From positions 601,791,644 through 601,855,643 of the forward strand of contig NC_081415.1 of the NCBI RefSeq assembly GCF_030272615.1: a stretch of 64,000 nucleotides of DNA, in the 5' to 3' direction. Below, one piece after another: positions 44,076-56,763 of the stretch (the first letter of the stretch is position 1; each line of letters opens with the position of its first letter). The notes beneath the pieces are model-generated. The model did no database searches. It worked only from the letters and a program-made list of their open reading frames with translations, and was not told the DNA's origin. The translations under genes were made by a program, and so were the position numbers. Origin of the DNA: Cryptomeria japonica. Taxonomy: Eukaryota > Streptophyta > Pinopsida > Cupressales > Cupressaceae.

Positions 44076-47000
44076 TCAACCTTGTAACTAGGTAGTTACA
44101 ATTTGAAATAGATCCGCCAAAATCAAGTTTATACTCTGCATAAACTTCTTACTATCTCTTATTGTTGTCTCTGTTCTTTGAACTATACCGGTGAGGTGCT
44201 GCATATGCTTTGCCGGTGTTCTTTGTCCCTATACAAGTGCCTCAAACATTTACTTCTACATGAATGCTAGATAGTCCAATCTTGGACTCGGTCTTAGTCT
44301 CAAATTCTTTGCCTTATCCACTATTCTCTCCTTTTCTCTTCCTAGCTTAAGTAACTCTTCCTCAAAACTTGTTATCTTCTTTTCAAAAACTGATAATGTA
44401 TCAAGTGAGTTAACAAAACTGTCTGCAAGTTTATTGATTTCATCATGTACCTTGCTCATCTTCTTATCTATGTCTACTGTCAAAAAGTTTGTTTTGCAAG
44501 TATCTTTATACAGAGTTTTAAATTCCTTTAATAAGTTGCATAGTTCTGGTAGAAGTGTGTCAAATTCCCTTGTACACTTCTTTATCTGATTTTCAAGGAA
44601 TTTTTTCTTTTCAAGTTCCATCTTATCCTTTAATGCCTCTTCCTTTATTTGCTCAATTTTCACTGTGTTCTTAGTGATGTACTTGGACAAAATGTCAATT
44701 TGACTTAATGTATCTTTATTGTTTATATTGCAATTAGGAGCTAGCCTTTTCAAAATTGGAATTGTGTCATCTATAGCTTTATAAGCTTGTGAACTACAAT
44801 CTGTTATCCTTTTGATTGAATCTAAGAGTACTTTAGTTATATTAGTTGATTTATAGCCCGCTGATGATGAACTAATACTCTGAACTCCGTCGATGGAGGA
44901 AGTAACTAGGCTTGTTGTGACCTCTGGTAGGTCTGTTTGTGTTTGCATTTCCTTAAGCAATGGTTTTTGTACTTCTCTTGTTGCCGGTTGTACTGTTTCT
45001 TCATGAATATATTCTTGTACCTATTCTAGAGCCTTTTACTCTTCTTGTTTCTCTATCTGTTCTCCTATGTTATCATCTATTGGTTTCTCTTGTGTTTGAT
45101 TAGTTTACTCAGTTACCGATGGCTCACTAGCCATGTCTGTCTTACCAGTTGTATCTTTATCTACCACAATGTTGATCTTTTGTGTATCAACATCTACTGT
45201 GTATAAGACTTTAGGAATATGATTAGTATCCTTTATGTCCATGCTCTCATCTGTCGGTTGATCTTCAGTAGTTTTTACCAGTGATACAATTTGAGGCGGT
45301 GGGGATAAGTTATCTTTTACTTTGATGCTTGGAGGTCCACCAACCTTTCCTTTACCCTTGTCCTTGTCCTTATGATATACCTTTATAGGTTTGGGGTTCA
45401 TGTATTCTTCTTGTTTTTCTTTTTCAACTAGGAATATATCCCATGCATTTTCTATTTCTTTAGTTACCTCATTAACTCTTCCAACCATTAAAGCAATATG
45501 CCAGTGTGCAGTAGATAATACTGACTGGTTGGCTTCTACAATTAAATCATCCATCTCCTTAGGTGAGTTTGCTGGGTAAACAACTAATAACTTTTCAATT
45601 TTGATTTTCTTATCAAGCTCTATAATAGCTTGTCTTCTTGCTTCCAATCTTTTGAATAATTCATCTGGTACATCATCTATCACTTCCATCAAAAATTTCT
45701 TGTACATGTCCATGTGCAAAATAACACTGTTTTCCACTTGTTCTTTTTCATCTGTTGTCAAAGTGTCATAGACCTTTCATATGTTTTTGAGTTTCCCTTC
45801 CTCTATGATTTCATTTAGTAATTTGTCAAGAGGGGCCAAGTTTTTTTTTGTTCTCTTCTTCTTCTTGGGTGTCAGTTTCTTCTTTGGTGTAGTCCTTTTA
45901 ACCGGAGATCTCACTGCTTGCTATTTCTGTCTAGTTCTCCTAGGTGAGGGTGTGGTTGCCGGTGAATGATCCCTTTTCCTTACAAATCTTTTGAAAGCTA
46001 TAGTCATGTCACTCTTTGAAGAAGTAGCTACCAGTGATAGGTGAGTCTCAAGCTGTAGAGTTCCTAACTCATCCTCAGTGATACCGGTTTGTTTCAATAC
46101 ATCTTCTTTAATAGCCTTAGCTTGTCTAGAGCCTCTTCTCACAACTGCCTCAACCTTTTTCACTCTTTTCTTAGATTGATTTTGACTTTCTATGGTCTCA
46201 GCACTACCAAATACTTCTTCCTTTGGTTCATTTAGTGCTTCCAGAAGTGCTTTAGCATAAGTTTCAATTATATGATCATCAGTCTCATAACCCATCTTTG
46301 TTACCCAGATTGTTCTTGGGATGACTACTTCCATCCAGATCTCATCCTTTTTTATTACAAAGCATATGTTATCTTTGTACTTGTCAACAATCTTCTGTGA
46401 CAATCTGATTCTCTTCTTCATTTTGGCCTTAAGTGCTTGAAAGTATCCATGGATATTCTTTTCCTTGTCTTCACCCATGTTATTCAATAGTTCTGTTAAC
46501 TATTTTCCTACGGGTATATCAAATCCAAGTTCTTTATAGCCTATATCAGGAACCTATTTGGTTATGTGTAGCATCAAGCATACAAGCAGATTACAAAACC
46601 TAAAAGTTCCTTTCTTATCTTTCTTTATCTTGCCTAAGTTGTCAATTAACTCATCTTTTAACCATTCACATATGTCAATTTTCACATTGTCTATAATCAT
46701 GTCATAAGCACTCTTAATGCATAAACTTGAAACTGAGTTGAGTCTATTTGCATCAGTAGCTTTATACCCTAAAATCATGCTAATAAATCTCACATTTATA
46801 TCTATTACATCATTTACCCTCAAGGACCTTCTGTCTGATGTTGCACTAGTTAGTTTAGTTACTAGGTCATTGGAGACCTTCTTAGTCTTGTCTGGTCTTT
46901 TACCAGTGGAAGGTAACCCTATGACAGCTTTCACAGCTTCCTTGGTGATTTTGTGAATTGCATCTAACCAGAAAAAATTCACCATGTACCCTACTTAAGA

Positions 47001-47334
47001 CTCTCCTAATCACATCCTTGGGAAATTTAGGATTGCAGAGGATTTCAGTAAATCCTAGGGTTTCAATGATTTTATGTTTCGGTTTTACATTTCCAGAATT
47101 ATCACATATGATAGCTTTATACATTGTTTTGATCTCTTCATCTCCTAATTCCTCTATGTTGCAATGAATGTAAATTATGGGGTCTTCTGTGAAAACAACT
47201 CCCTTTGGAATTTGAGAAAAAGCACCTATAGTGTCATCTTTGTTTGCTACCTGTTGAAATACGGGCCTAGGGCATTTTATAACATCGACTATAGTAGGGT
47301 TTTCTATATATTCAAGTGCAGAGGTGGATGCCAT
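44076..47334 (-). pseudogene. ORF2 of element C, function unknown
   Basis: Starts at an ATG at 47334 ('MASTSALEY') and ends at TGA 44076-44078, the same length as ORF2 of D. One extra base in an A6 run (T6 on the coding strand, 46972-46977) shifts the frame, after which a single frame holds to the end apart from stops. Several stops are TAG where B or D have Gln ('VGK-L', 'ITK-VP'). The domain order is as in D: N-terminal domain, 'DEIWMEVVIPRTIWV', Lys/Arg-Pro linker, 'FLMEVIDDVPDELFKRLEARR', 'KVGGPPSIKVKDNLSPPP', C-terminal coiled coil. The Trp in 'STAHWHIALM' is intact here. Confidence 0.78.
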
Positions 47335-47749
47335 GATGATAAATACCTTTTTTTTCCTTTGGATGGATTTATTGCTTGAAGTGTTCTTGCCTCTTCACTT
47401 GAAATCCCTTAGCACTCTTCGAATGTTTGAAATCTCGATGAAGTGAAATGGAGCCAAAACCACAAATTTATAATGTTTATTTTGCCATCCACCACATTTA
47501 ATGTATGTCAGTTATGTAGTCACTTAACATTGTCTACTGGTAATGAAGTAATTACCAGCTTCTCATCTCTAACCGAGGGAATAATAGCACGTGTGTCCTT
47601 AGATTTCCAAACCCTCAATGAAACTTTCTTCAATTTGATGAAGAACTTTTTGCTGGTGGAGTATTACTCTATCCTACTGGTGAAGTATCACTTTGTCCTG
47701 CCAGTGAAGCATTGATTGGTTCTACCAGTGGAGGAGTATTCCCAACATT

Positions 47750-48790
47750 ATTTAGGTCTGACTTTCTAATCCATTGTTTTGAGAATTCTTGCTTAACTTC
47801 ATAAACCTTTTCTTTACCTTTCAAGCTATAACTATTGTTGTCTGTTGATGATCCTTTACTTCTACAGAAATTTGCAATATGCCCAATCTTGTTACATGCT
47901 TAACAAGTCACATTATTCTTTTGAATAGCTTTCCCATAACCTATGCTAGTTTGTGTTCTAGACTGATTAGATAGGTGTCCAAATCTTCCACAAACATAAC
48001 ATCTCACATTCATTCTACAATTTTTAGAGTTGTGACCAACTTTGTTGCATTTTGAACATTGACCGATGGTTGTGTTGATATTATGATAATTTCTAGATCT
48101 ACATTCATTTTCTCTATGACCATACTTATTACTTTTAAAGCATTTTCCATTGAATTTATAAGCATTAGGTTGCCTTACCAGTTTGCCATGATCCTATGTG
48201 TTTGTAGTACCAGAGCTTTCACCAACTTCAAAGCCAATTCTAGAAGTGCCACCTTTAGGTTTTTGATTCTTCAGCAAGTTACCAAGTTCCTCTGAGCTTT
48301 TTTTGAATTTTTCTTTATATTGATTTGCAGTATCTAGTTCTCTTTCTAATACTTCTGTCTACCTCATCAGTTCATTGGAGTCATTCTGAGTGTGCATCAG
48401 ATCTGTCTTCAATAAATCATTTTCATAGCCAAGTCTTGTGTTTTCATTTGTTGCATCACTTAGTCTTCTAGTCAAATCTTCCTCATTCTTCTTTCTATCT
48501 TCAATTTCTTTACAAAATCTCATAGTCATATCTTGCATCTCATTCTTTGTTGTCATGTTCTCCAGTTTTAGCTTGCTTATCTGATCATTAAGTGATTCCT
48601 TTTCATAACTCTCATTTTGCATCTTTTCACAAAGTTCTCTTCTCTTGTTTCTTGAAATTGTAAGATTTTCTTGAAGTGCCTAAATAATATCCTAAGTTGC
48701 CCTTAGATCATCTTCTTGATTGATATTTTTCAATTTCTCTGCATCATAGTCTGAAAGAGTTGCTTCTAGTTGCTTCATCAGATTTTCCAT
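47750..48790 (-). pseudogene. ORF1 (Gag-like, CCHC knuckles) of element C
   Basis: Starts at ATG 48790 just inside the primer site. A coiled coil ('ISKLKLENMTTKNEMQDM') is followed by four knuckle positions. Knuckle 1 has Ser for the second Cys, knuckle 2 is intact, knuckle 3 lost its last Cys, and knuckle 4 is broken by a stop. It has no capsid or enzyme signature. Confidence 0.78.
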
Positions 48791-48847
48791 ATCTACTGGT
48801 GTCAAGACTTTCCTCAAGCTATTAGGCTTCTGAAAATAGAGGACCAT

Positions 48848-48859
48848 GCTCTAATACCA
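48848..48859 (-). other. Primer-binding site of element C
   Basis: TGGTATTAGAGC on the minus strand, 2 nt after the LTR end. This is the plant initiator-Met tRNA complement (TGGTATCAGAGC) with one change. Confidence 0.9.
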
Positions 48860-48861
48860 AT

Positions 48862-49678
48862 TGTTAGGATTCCCACGGATACTGAGAGGGCAGGGGGGTG
48901 AATCAGTATCTAACCAGTGGATAGAATTTCTTAACTTAAAACATGTAGAGCATATTATAATAGTGTAATGGTATGCAAGAAATAATGCAATAAATTGAAT
49001 TAAAAACAACCACATGAAAAACACACCATAACATAATGATTTAATGAGGAAACCCGATGTGGGAAAAAACCTCGATGGGATTTGTGACCCACAATATTCA
49101 CTTATTGGCCAATAAAAGAATATTACTGCTACAAGAGGGGCCTGCACATGCAGGAAGGCCAACTACCTAGAGCTCATTGCTCAATGGGAAGTCTCACTGA
49201 CTTACAATGATGGATTATACAAATCCAATATCTTGTACTGCTTTAGAATAGCATCTATAATGCTAGATCTAGTACTGGTTGCTGCTCTACTTCTTACATA
49301 AACCCTTAACCTATAATTCACATAATAGGTCTACCTTATTTTGCCTAAACATGATCTTCTACTTCATTCCTTTCTTACTTTTTTTAAATGTTCTACAATG
49401 ATCTCTCTTATATAAGAGTCATTTTACAATGATGCCAAGTCGTCTTACAAAATATTTTACAATAATAAACAAAATATAATATAACAAAAATCCTATTGGC
49501 CTCTGTGCTAGTTTGCTTCCTTTCTCTGTCGGTGCCGGTGTAGAGTGTGATCTGTTGATTTCGGTGTAATGCCTTGCCAGTGAAATGCCTTGCTGGTGCC
49601 ATAGGATTGTAAGGTTGCCATCAATGACAAAACCTTCAATCACCTACAATGTCTCATTGGAGTGTGCATATACCAACA
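48862..49678 (-). repeat. 5' LTR of element C
   Basis: Second LTR copy with the same ends. A TATA-like CTTATATAAG lies at 49407-49416. A short insertion repeats 'gccttgccagtgaaat' relative to the left LTR. Confidence 0.92.
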
Positions 49679-52600
49679 GCTATTACCCTTTAAGATACCA
49701 TATTATGTTGTTATGGGTCGTATGATCTCCTAAGGGGTCATATGGTGTCCTATGACCACTTAGGACACCATATGGTGTCATTATGCATAGTATGGTGTCC
49801 TAAAGGGTCATATGGTGTCTCATGAACCTTTTGGACACCATATGATGTTGTTAGAAGTCTTATGGTATCCTAAGGGGTGATATGGTGTTCTATGAGCCTT
49901 TAGGACACCATATGGTGTCGTTAGGGGTTCTATGGTGTGTTAAGGGGTCATATGGTATCCTATGACCCCTTAGGACACCATATGACACCTTAGGTATTGT
50001 TAGGGGCCATATTGTGTCTGAACGGGTCATATGGTGTCTTATGACTCCTTAGGACACCATACGGTTTTGTTGGGGGTTGTATGGTGTGCTAAGGGGTCAT
50101 ATTGTGTCCTAAGGGGTCACAAGACATTGTATGACCCCTTAGACACCATATGATCCATTAGGTTTTGTTAGGGCTCATACTATGTCCTAAGAGGTCATAT
50201 GGTGTCCCATGACCCTTTAGGACACCATATGGCCCCTTAGGACATCATATGGTGTCGTTATGGGTTTTATGGTGTCCTAAGGGGTCATATGATGTTCTAT
50301 AACCCCTTAAGACACCATATGACGCCTTAGGACATTATATGACCCCTTAGGATACCATATGACCCCTTAGGACACCATATGGTGTTGCAAGGAGTTGTAT
50401 GGTGTCCTAAGGGGTCATCTGATGTCCTATGAACCCTTAGGACACTATATGACCCACTAGGTGTCATCAAGGGTCTTATTGTGTCCTTATGGGTTATATG
50501 GTGTCGTATGACCCCTTAGGACACCATATGATTGAGAGACTATATGGTACTATGCATCGTATGGTGTTGTAAGGGGTCAAATGGTGTCCTATGACACCTT
50601 AGGACACCATATGACCCCTTAGGATACCATTTGGTGTTGCTATGTGTCGTATGGTGTCCTATGACCCCTTGGGTGTCATTAGGATTTATTTTATGTCCTA
50701 AGGGGTCGTATTGTTTCCTAACAGGTCATATGGTGTCCTATGACCCCTTGGGACACTATATGACATTGTTAGGGGTCATATTATGTCCTAAGGGGTCATA
50801 TTGTGTCTTATGACCCCTTAGGACACCACATGGTGTCGTTATCGGTCGTATGATGTTCTAAGGGGTCATATGGTATTTTATGACCCCTTAAGACACCATA
50901 TGGTTTCATTATGCATTGTATGGTGTTCTAAGGGGTCATATGGTGTTCTATGACCCCTTAGGATACCATATGACCCCTTAGGACACCATATGGTGTCATT
51001 AAGGGTCGTACAGTGTGCTAAGGAGTCATATGGTGTCCTATGACCCTTTATAGCACCATATGACCCTTTCAGTATCATTAGGCTTCATTTTGTTTCATTA
51101 AGGGTCACATGGTGTCCTATGATCCCTTAGGTGTTGTTAGGGGTCATATTGTGTCCTAACGGGTCATATAGTGTCCTACGACCCCTTAGGACACTATATG
51201 GTGTCGTTTGGGATTGTATGGTGTGTTAAAGGGTCATATTGTGTCCTAACAATTCTTAGGACATCATATAACCTCTGAGGATGCCATATGACCCCTTAGA
51301 TATTGTTAGGGGTCATATCATGTCTCGTGACACCATATGACCCCTTAGGAAACCATATCATTTCGTTATGGGTCTTCTTGTGTTCTAAGGGGTCATATGG
51401 TTTTATATGACCCCTTAGGATACCATATGACCCCTTAGGACACCATATGGTGTCATAAAGGGGCATATGGTGTTCTAAGGGGTCATATGGTGTTCTATGG
51501 GGTCATATAGTTTTGTATGACCCCTTAGGACACTATATGATGTCGTTAGGAGTCATATTATGTCCTAATGGGTCATATTGTGTCTCATGACCCCTTAGGA
51601 TACCACATGGTTTCGTTATGGGTTGTATGGTGTTCTAAGGGGTCGTATGGTGTTCTATGACCCTCTACAACACCATATTATGTTGTTATGGTTCGTATGG
51701 TCTCCTAAGGGGTCATATGGTGTGCTATGACTCCCTAGGACACCATATGGTGTAATTATGTGTTGTATGGTGTCTTAAGCAGTCATATGGTTCTTTATGA
51801 CCCCTTAGGACACTATATGATCCCTTAGGACACCATATGGTGTCATCAAGGGTTGTATGGTGTGCTAAGGGGTCATATGGTGTCTTATGACCTCTTAGGA
51901 CACAATATGACCCCTTAGTACACCATACATTGTCCTTAGGGATCATATGGTGTCTTATGACCCCTTAGGACATAATATGACCCCTTAGGTGTTGTTAGGG
52001 GTCATATTGTGTCCTAACAGGTTATATGGTGTCCTACGACCCCTTAGGATACCATATGGTGTCGTTAGGTGTTGTATGGTGTGCTAAGGGGTCATATTAT
52101 GTTCTAAAGGTTTGTAGGACATCATATAACCCCTTAGGACACCATATGACCCCTTAGGTATCGTTAGGGGTCATATTGTGTCTCCTAACACCATATGACC
52201 CCTTAGGACACCATATCATGTTGTTATGGGTCTTCTTGTGTTATAAGGCATCATATGGTGTTATATGACCCCTTAGGATACCATATGACTCCTTAGGACA
52301 CCATATGGCATCATAAGGAATCGTATGGTGTTCTTAGGGGTCATATGGTGAGCTATGACCCCTTAGGTGTCATCATGGGTCGTATTGTGTCCTAATGGGT
52401 CATATGGTGTTCTATGACCCCTTAGGACACCATATAACTGCTTCAGACACTATATGGTGTTATGCGTTGTATGGTGTCCTAAGGAGTCATATGGTGCCCT
52501 ATGACCCCTTAGGACACCATATGACCCTTTAGGATGACACGTTATTTCATTAAGGGTCGTATGGTGTCCTAAGGGGCCACTTGGTGTTTTCAGACCCCTT

Positions 52601-52765
52601 AGGACACCATATGGTGTAATTAGGGGTCTTATTGTGTCTTAAGGGGTCATATGATGTTTTATGACCCCTTAGGAGACCATATGGTGTCGTTAGGAGTCAT
52701 ATTGTGTTCTAAGGGGTCATATGATGTTCTATGACCCCTTAGGAGACAATATAACCCATTAGGAG
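49679..52765. repeat. Main palindromic-module satellite array
   Basis: About 3.1 kb built from one module of roughly 19-20 bp (consensus AGGGGTCATATGGTGTCCTA), present in both orientations. Opposite modules next to each other make perfect hairpins: GGTCATATGGTGTCCTA, loop TGACCCCT, then TAGGACACCATATGACC. Variants such as 'ggtgtcgttaggggtcgta' recur at intervals and suggest a longer higher-order unit. Together with 27504-27901 and 42273-43047 the ancestral array was about 4.3 kb. Open frames across it, with repeated 'GHKTPYDPL' and 'IWCPKGS', are artefacts. Confidence 0.95.
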
Positions 52766-53745
52766 AGATATAAGGGTGAAGAGAGGTGAAGAAGTAAAGA
52801 TAGGGAAACAAACTAAAGGACAAGGACATAAATATAGATATAGATACTAAGGAGTATGAAGTGAGAGGGAGAAAAAATAAAGGACAAGGATGGATAGAAA
52901 GAGGTAGACATATCTAAATATTAAAAAGGAGAGAGGATGATAGAGATAAAAAATGAAGATAAAGGGAGAGGGAGATGAATAGATATAGAGAAAGAGAGAG
53001 GTAAAGACAAAGATAAATATATGAAGAGATGGAGAAAAAAGAATACAAAGGGGTAAAGAGAGAGATAAAAAAAGGAAGAGATAGAGAGATATAGATAGTG
53101 CAAGAGAGTGAGAAAGAGAGATAAAGATTATAGATAGGGATAGATAGAGAGGGAGGGAGGGAGAGAAAGAGGAATATATAGAGATATATAAAGGTACTAT
53201 AGAGAAGGATGTGGGGAGAGAGCTAGAGATATGTAAAGATGGAGTAAATAAAGAGATAAAGGTAGAGAAAGTGAAAGATACTTCAAGAGGGTGATAGAGG
53301 AAGAGATAGAGAAGTAGATTAATCATGTATAGAGGAAGATATATAAAGATAGAGGAACATATAAAAAGAGAGATTGATAGGGAAAGATATGGAGATGTGA
53401 AGATGGAGATAGAGATAGATATGGATAGAAATTGATAGAGAGAGTAAGACAAATGGAGGGAGAGATGGAGTGAATAAGTGAGATTTATGGATAATGAGAT
53501 ATAAATATACATGAAGAAATATCTATAGGGATATAGAGATAGAGGGGACAAGATAGGGAGAGAAAGGAGGTGATAGAGACAAGTAATATATAAGTATAGG
53601 TAGGATAAGGTAGAGGAGGGAGATAAATAGAGAGAAGAGAGATTATTAGAGAGAAATATATAAATAAGGAGTGACAATGATGGAGTGGGAGAGGGAGAGA
53701 TAGGAATAGAAAGATGGAGATATATGTAGAGATGCATGTAACTTG
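52766..53745 (+). repeat. GA-rich tract right of the satellite
   Basis: About 1 kb of nearly pure purine with T (gagagagatagagat-like). It is the mirror-side counterpart of the CT/GA tracts at 22310 and 26416. The Ser/Leu/Ile/Tyr-rich frame of about 296 codons on the other strand is an artefact. Confidence 0.85.
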
Positions 53746-53859
53746 GGAATTTATTTATCTAGATGGGATGAGAAAATAAGTGACATAAGTAGCGAAGAAA
53801 GAGATAGAAAAAAAAAAATTATATAATATATATAGACAAGTGATAGATAAAGGAGGTGA

Positions 53860-54245
53860 TAGGAAAAAATGAGACTTGGTATGCAAAATTTGTGAGTATT
53901 TAAAGTTTTCAAATTGAAGGACTAGATTAAAATGTTTATAATTAATTTTTATTCTATAATGTCATCAAACTAACTCATCTATTTTATAGGTCTCTGAATT
54001 ACCTTTCCAATGCCTATAAAAAATCAAAATTTTGATAAGAAATGCAAACGTTATGCCCATTTTACTAAACTATATTTTTTATGTTGAGAAAAACAGATAT
54101 CCAATTTGAAAAAAGTATGACATCACAATGGTGCCATCACAAATCGGATATCTGATATTAACAGATATCTGATAGTAAGGGATATTCGATAGTAAGGGAT
54201 ATCTGATATTAAAGGATATTCGATTTGGTTTGGTTTTATCAAACC
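53860..54245. repeat. AT-rich arm, inverted counterpart of 21960-22270 and 26040-26400
   Basis: The reverse complement of 53985-54090 matches the left arms block by block ('gggcataac', 'tatcaaaattttgattttttat', 'ggaaaggtaatt'). It ends in a cluster of 'ggatatctgatatt / ggatattcgata' words (about 54135-54230). The left arms have similar 'cggatat' words at the matching side. Confidence 0.75.
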
Positions 54246-54744
54246 AAATTCAAATTTTGGCCGACCCAAACAAAAAGTCAAAGAGGATTTTGGCATGTTT
54301 GGAAAGGTTTAAAACACTTTTTTTTTCCATTGCTGTTTTTGGCCCCCCATGATCTTGTACATATCCCATAGCATTTTCATATCTCATCCTCATATTAGCC
54401 TAATTAGTTTACTTAATATTTCAGTTTGGAACTCTTTTCATATCTTCATCCATCATCTCATCTTTGCTAGGATCTTAGTTGTTGTCATTTTGATCCTAGA
54501 ATCATCTTTCATAACTCATTCTCTAGGTTGCCATCTTGAAGATCAAATTCTCTTCCAAGTGAGGGCCACCTTGAATCTTAGAGATCTTTAGAGATACAAA
54601 AGCATGGGATGGGCTTAGCAATCTTGAGATTTCTTGGACTAACAATTAGATTAGTTTGCATTTTCAATTTCTTGATTTCACTAACATAATGTATCATGTG
54701 TGTGTGATTTGTGTTTTCTTGCAGGTGCAGGCATTCCCCATATT
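54246..54744. other. Unassigned sequence, possibly an LTR remnant
   Basis: No gene. The right end ('ttttcttgcaggtgcaggcattcccca') resembles 5' LTR ends of some plant gypsy elements that I know, but no primer site follows. I would not assert it. Confidence 0.3.
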
Positions 54745-56763
54745 TTAACCACACACTTCTAACTCACTATTAAGAAAGGCTGACTTGACATCCATATGAT
54801 AAACTTTGAAATCTTTGTAAGCAACATAAGCAAGAAATAATCTAACACCTTCAATTCTAGCTACTAGAGAAAAAGTCTCCTCAAAATCAATTCCTTCCAT
54901 CTTAGAATAATCCATACAAACAAGTCTTTCTTTATTCCTAAGCACTTCACTTTTCTCATTCAATTTATTCTGAAACACCCATTTAGTTTCAATTACATTT
55001 TTGTCCTTAGGTCTAGGAACAAGAATCCATGTATTATTCTTCTCAATCTGGTTCAATTCTTCTTTCATTTCTTTAACCCAATTTTCATCTTTACAAGCTT
55101 CACTAACAACCTTAGGTTCAATCATAGAAATCAAACAATATTGTTTAGCAATTATTCTCCTAGTCATCACACCTCTATTCTTATCACCTATTATCTAATA
55201 TTTTGAATGATTCAACCTTACATACTTGGGAGTCTAAGGATTTTCCTGATTTTCAGACTCTTGAGCTCTTTCTTCTGCAATAGCACCTGTACCTTCTTCC
55301 TCATTCTCAGGCTTTTCTAGAAAAATCTGAATTAGGTTTTGGGTCAACACTTGCTTTCCTTTATCATAGCTAATATCCTGATCATCTAAATCATATTTGC
55401 GAGATCTGATGTGTCTCTCATTGCCATCATCAACCTTCACATTAGCACTCTCAACTATCTTCCTTAATCTTTTATTATAACACCGGTAGGCCTTGCTCTT
55501 AGTAGAATAACCAAGAAATATTCCTCCATCACTTCTAACATCAAAATTCCCTAGATCTTCATCTCTTTTGATATAATATTTACTACTAATTTTTTTGAAA
55601 AATCTAACTATAGGAACACGATCAAACCATAACTCATAAGGAGTCTTACTAGTATCACCTTTGATATGCACCCGGTTAAAGGTGTATACAAAAATACTCA
55701 TAGCTTCTCTCCAATATATATGTGGAACATTTCATTCAATCATTATGGTTCTAGTAGATTCTTCAATTGTTATGTTCTTTCTCTCCTCAACACCAATCCG
55801 TTGAGGGGTCCGCAGAGCAGATAACTATCTCTTCACCCAATGCACTTCACAAAATACATTAAACTCACTAGAAATAAATTCACCACCTTTGTCAAATCTC
55901 AGACACTTCAGCTTCAATCCAGTCTTAGTCTCAACCATAGCTTTGAAAATCTTGAACTTCTCCAATGCTTCAAACTTCTCCCTTAAGAAAGTAACCCACA
56001 TCATTCTTGAATAGTCATCAATCAACAAGATGAAATACCTATCACCTTGCAAGCTTCTCACTCTAGAAGGACCACACAAATCAGTATGCACAAGATCCAA
56101 TATTTCATTAGAAATAAACTATTTGCTCTTGAAAGTAACTCTTGTTTGCTTCCCTAACTAACATTCCTTGCATACTGGATTAGTAGGCTTTACAATCTTA
56201 GGAAAATCTCTCACTACTTGAGTAGAACCTATCTTAACCATTCAATAAAAATTCACATGATATGTCCTTCTATGCCATAACCAAATTTCATCAATATGAA
56301 CAATCAAACAAATTTTACCACCAACATTCAAGTAAAAGATATTACCTTTAGTCTTTGTACCTAATGCAATCTCAATTCTGGAGCTACTCAAGATCTTATA
56401 TTTTCCATTCATGAATTGAAAACCATAACCCTTATCAGCCATCTGTCCAACACTCAAAAGGTTATACTTTTGGCATTCAACATATAAGACATCGTTAGTT
56501 TTATGCTTACCATCAAGAGAAATAGAACCTGTACCATATATTATACTAGATTTTACATCACCAAATCTTACTACACCACCATCATACTTTTCCATACTCA
56601 AAAACTTACTCTTATCACCTGTCATATGATGATAGAAACCACTATCAATAACCCATTCATCTTTCTCTTCAAATTTAGAAGCCAAAGCTTTCTCCTCATT
56701 AATGTAGCTAGTAGAATAAGTAGTCACTGGATCATCTTCCTTGATAGCAATGAACACCCATTC
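54745..56763 (-). pseudogene. Ty1/copia polyprotein: protease, integrase and start of reverse transcriptase
   Basis: One minus-strand frame broken by stops. In order: aspartic protease 'WVIDSGFYHHMTGD' (about 56660), pre-integrase 'LWHRRTYHVNF', integrase with its Asp-Asp-Glu set ('HTDLCGP', 'FDKGGEF', 'VEERKN') between about 56100 and 55770, the integrase tail 'TPYELWFDRVP', and reverse transcriptase from 'ETKWVFQNKLN' to 'YHMDVKSAFLN'. The family continues to a YVDD box and RNase H, but the sequence is cut near 54745, just after the first RT Asp. The Gag part lies beyond element D at 63333-64000. The frames join when D and one TSD are removed. Confidence 0.9.
56759..56763. repeat. Target-site duplication of element D, left copy
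   Basis: CATTC, repeated exactly at 63328-63332. Confidence 0.95.

Larger units (their letters stand above)
43048..49678 (-). mobile_element. Non-autonomous LTR retrotransposon C
   Basis: LTRs lie at 43048-43860 and 48862-49678, with the PPT beside the left LTR and an initiator-Met type primer site beside the right LTR. The flanks are TCTAT and GCTAT, a 5-bp TSD with one change. It encodes ORF1 and ORF2 of the same family as B and D on the minus strand, and no pol domain. It inserted in the satellite array. LTRs and ORFs are more diverged from D than B is. Confidence 0.92.

Noticed and set aside
50631-51946. Repeated short proteins of the type 'GHKTPYDPL..IWCPKGS' across the satellite
   Set aside because: Translation of the palindromic module in several frames and both strands; not genes.
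52847-53737. Open frame of 296 codons on the minus strand, membrane-protein-like by composition
   Set aside because: It is the shadow of the GA-rich tract; Leu/Ser/Ile/Tyr runs follow from TCT/CTC/TAT repeats, and there is no ATG context or homologous copy.
54246-54744. Host gene exon with a 3' splice site at 'ttttcttgcag'
   Set aside because: No open frame follows; the sequence runs straight into the reversed copia remnant and is more like an LTR end.
55825-56100. Complete autonomous copia element around element D
   Set aside because: Integrase and protease are recognisable, but reverse transcriptase stops after its first Asp motif at about 54745 and RNase H is missing; several in-frame stops are present.
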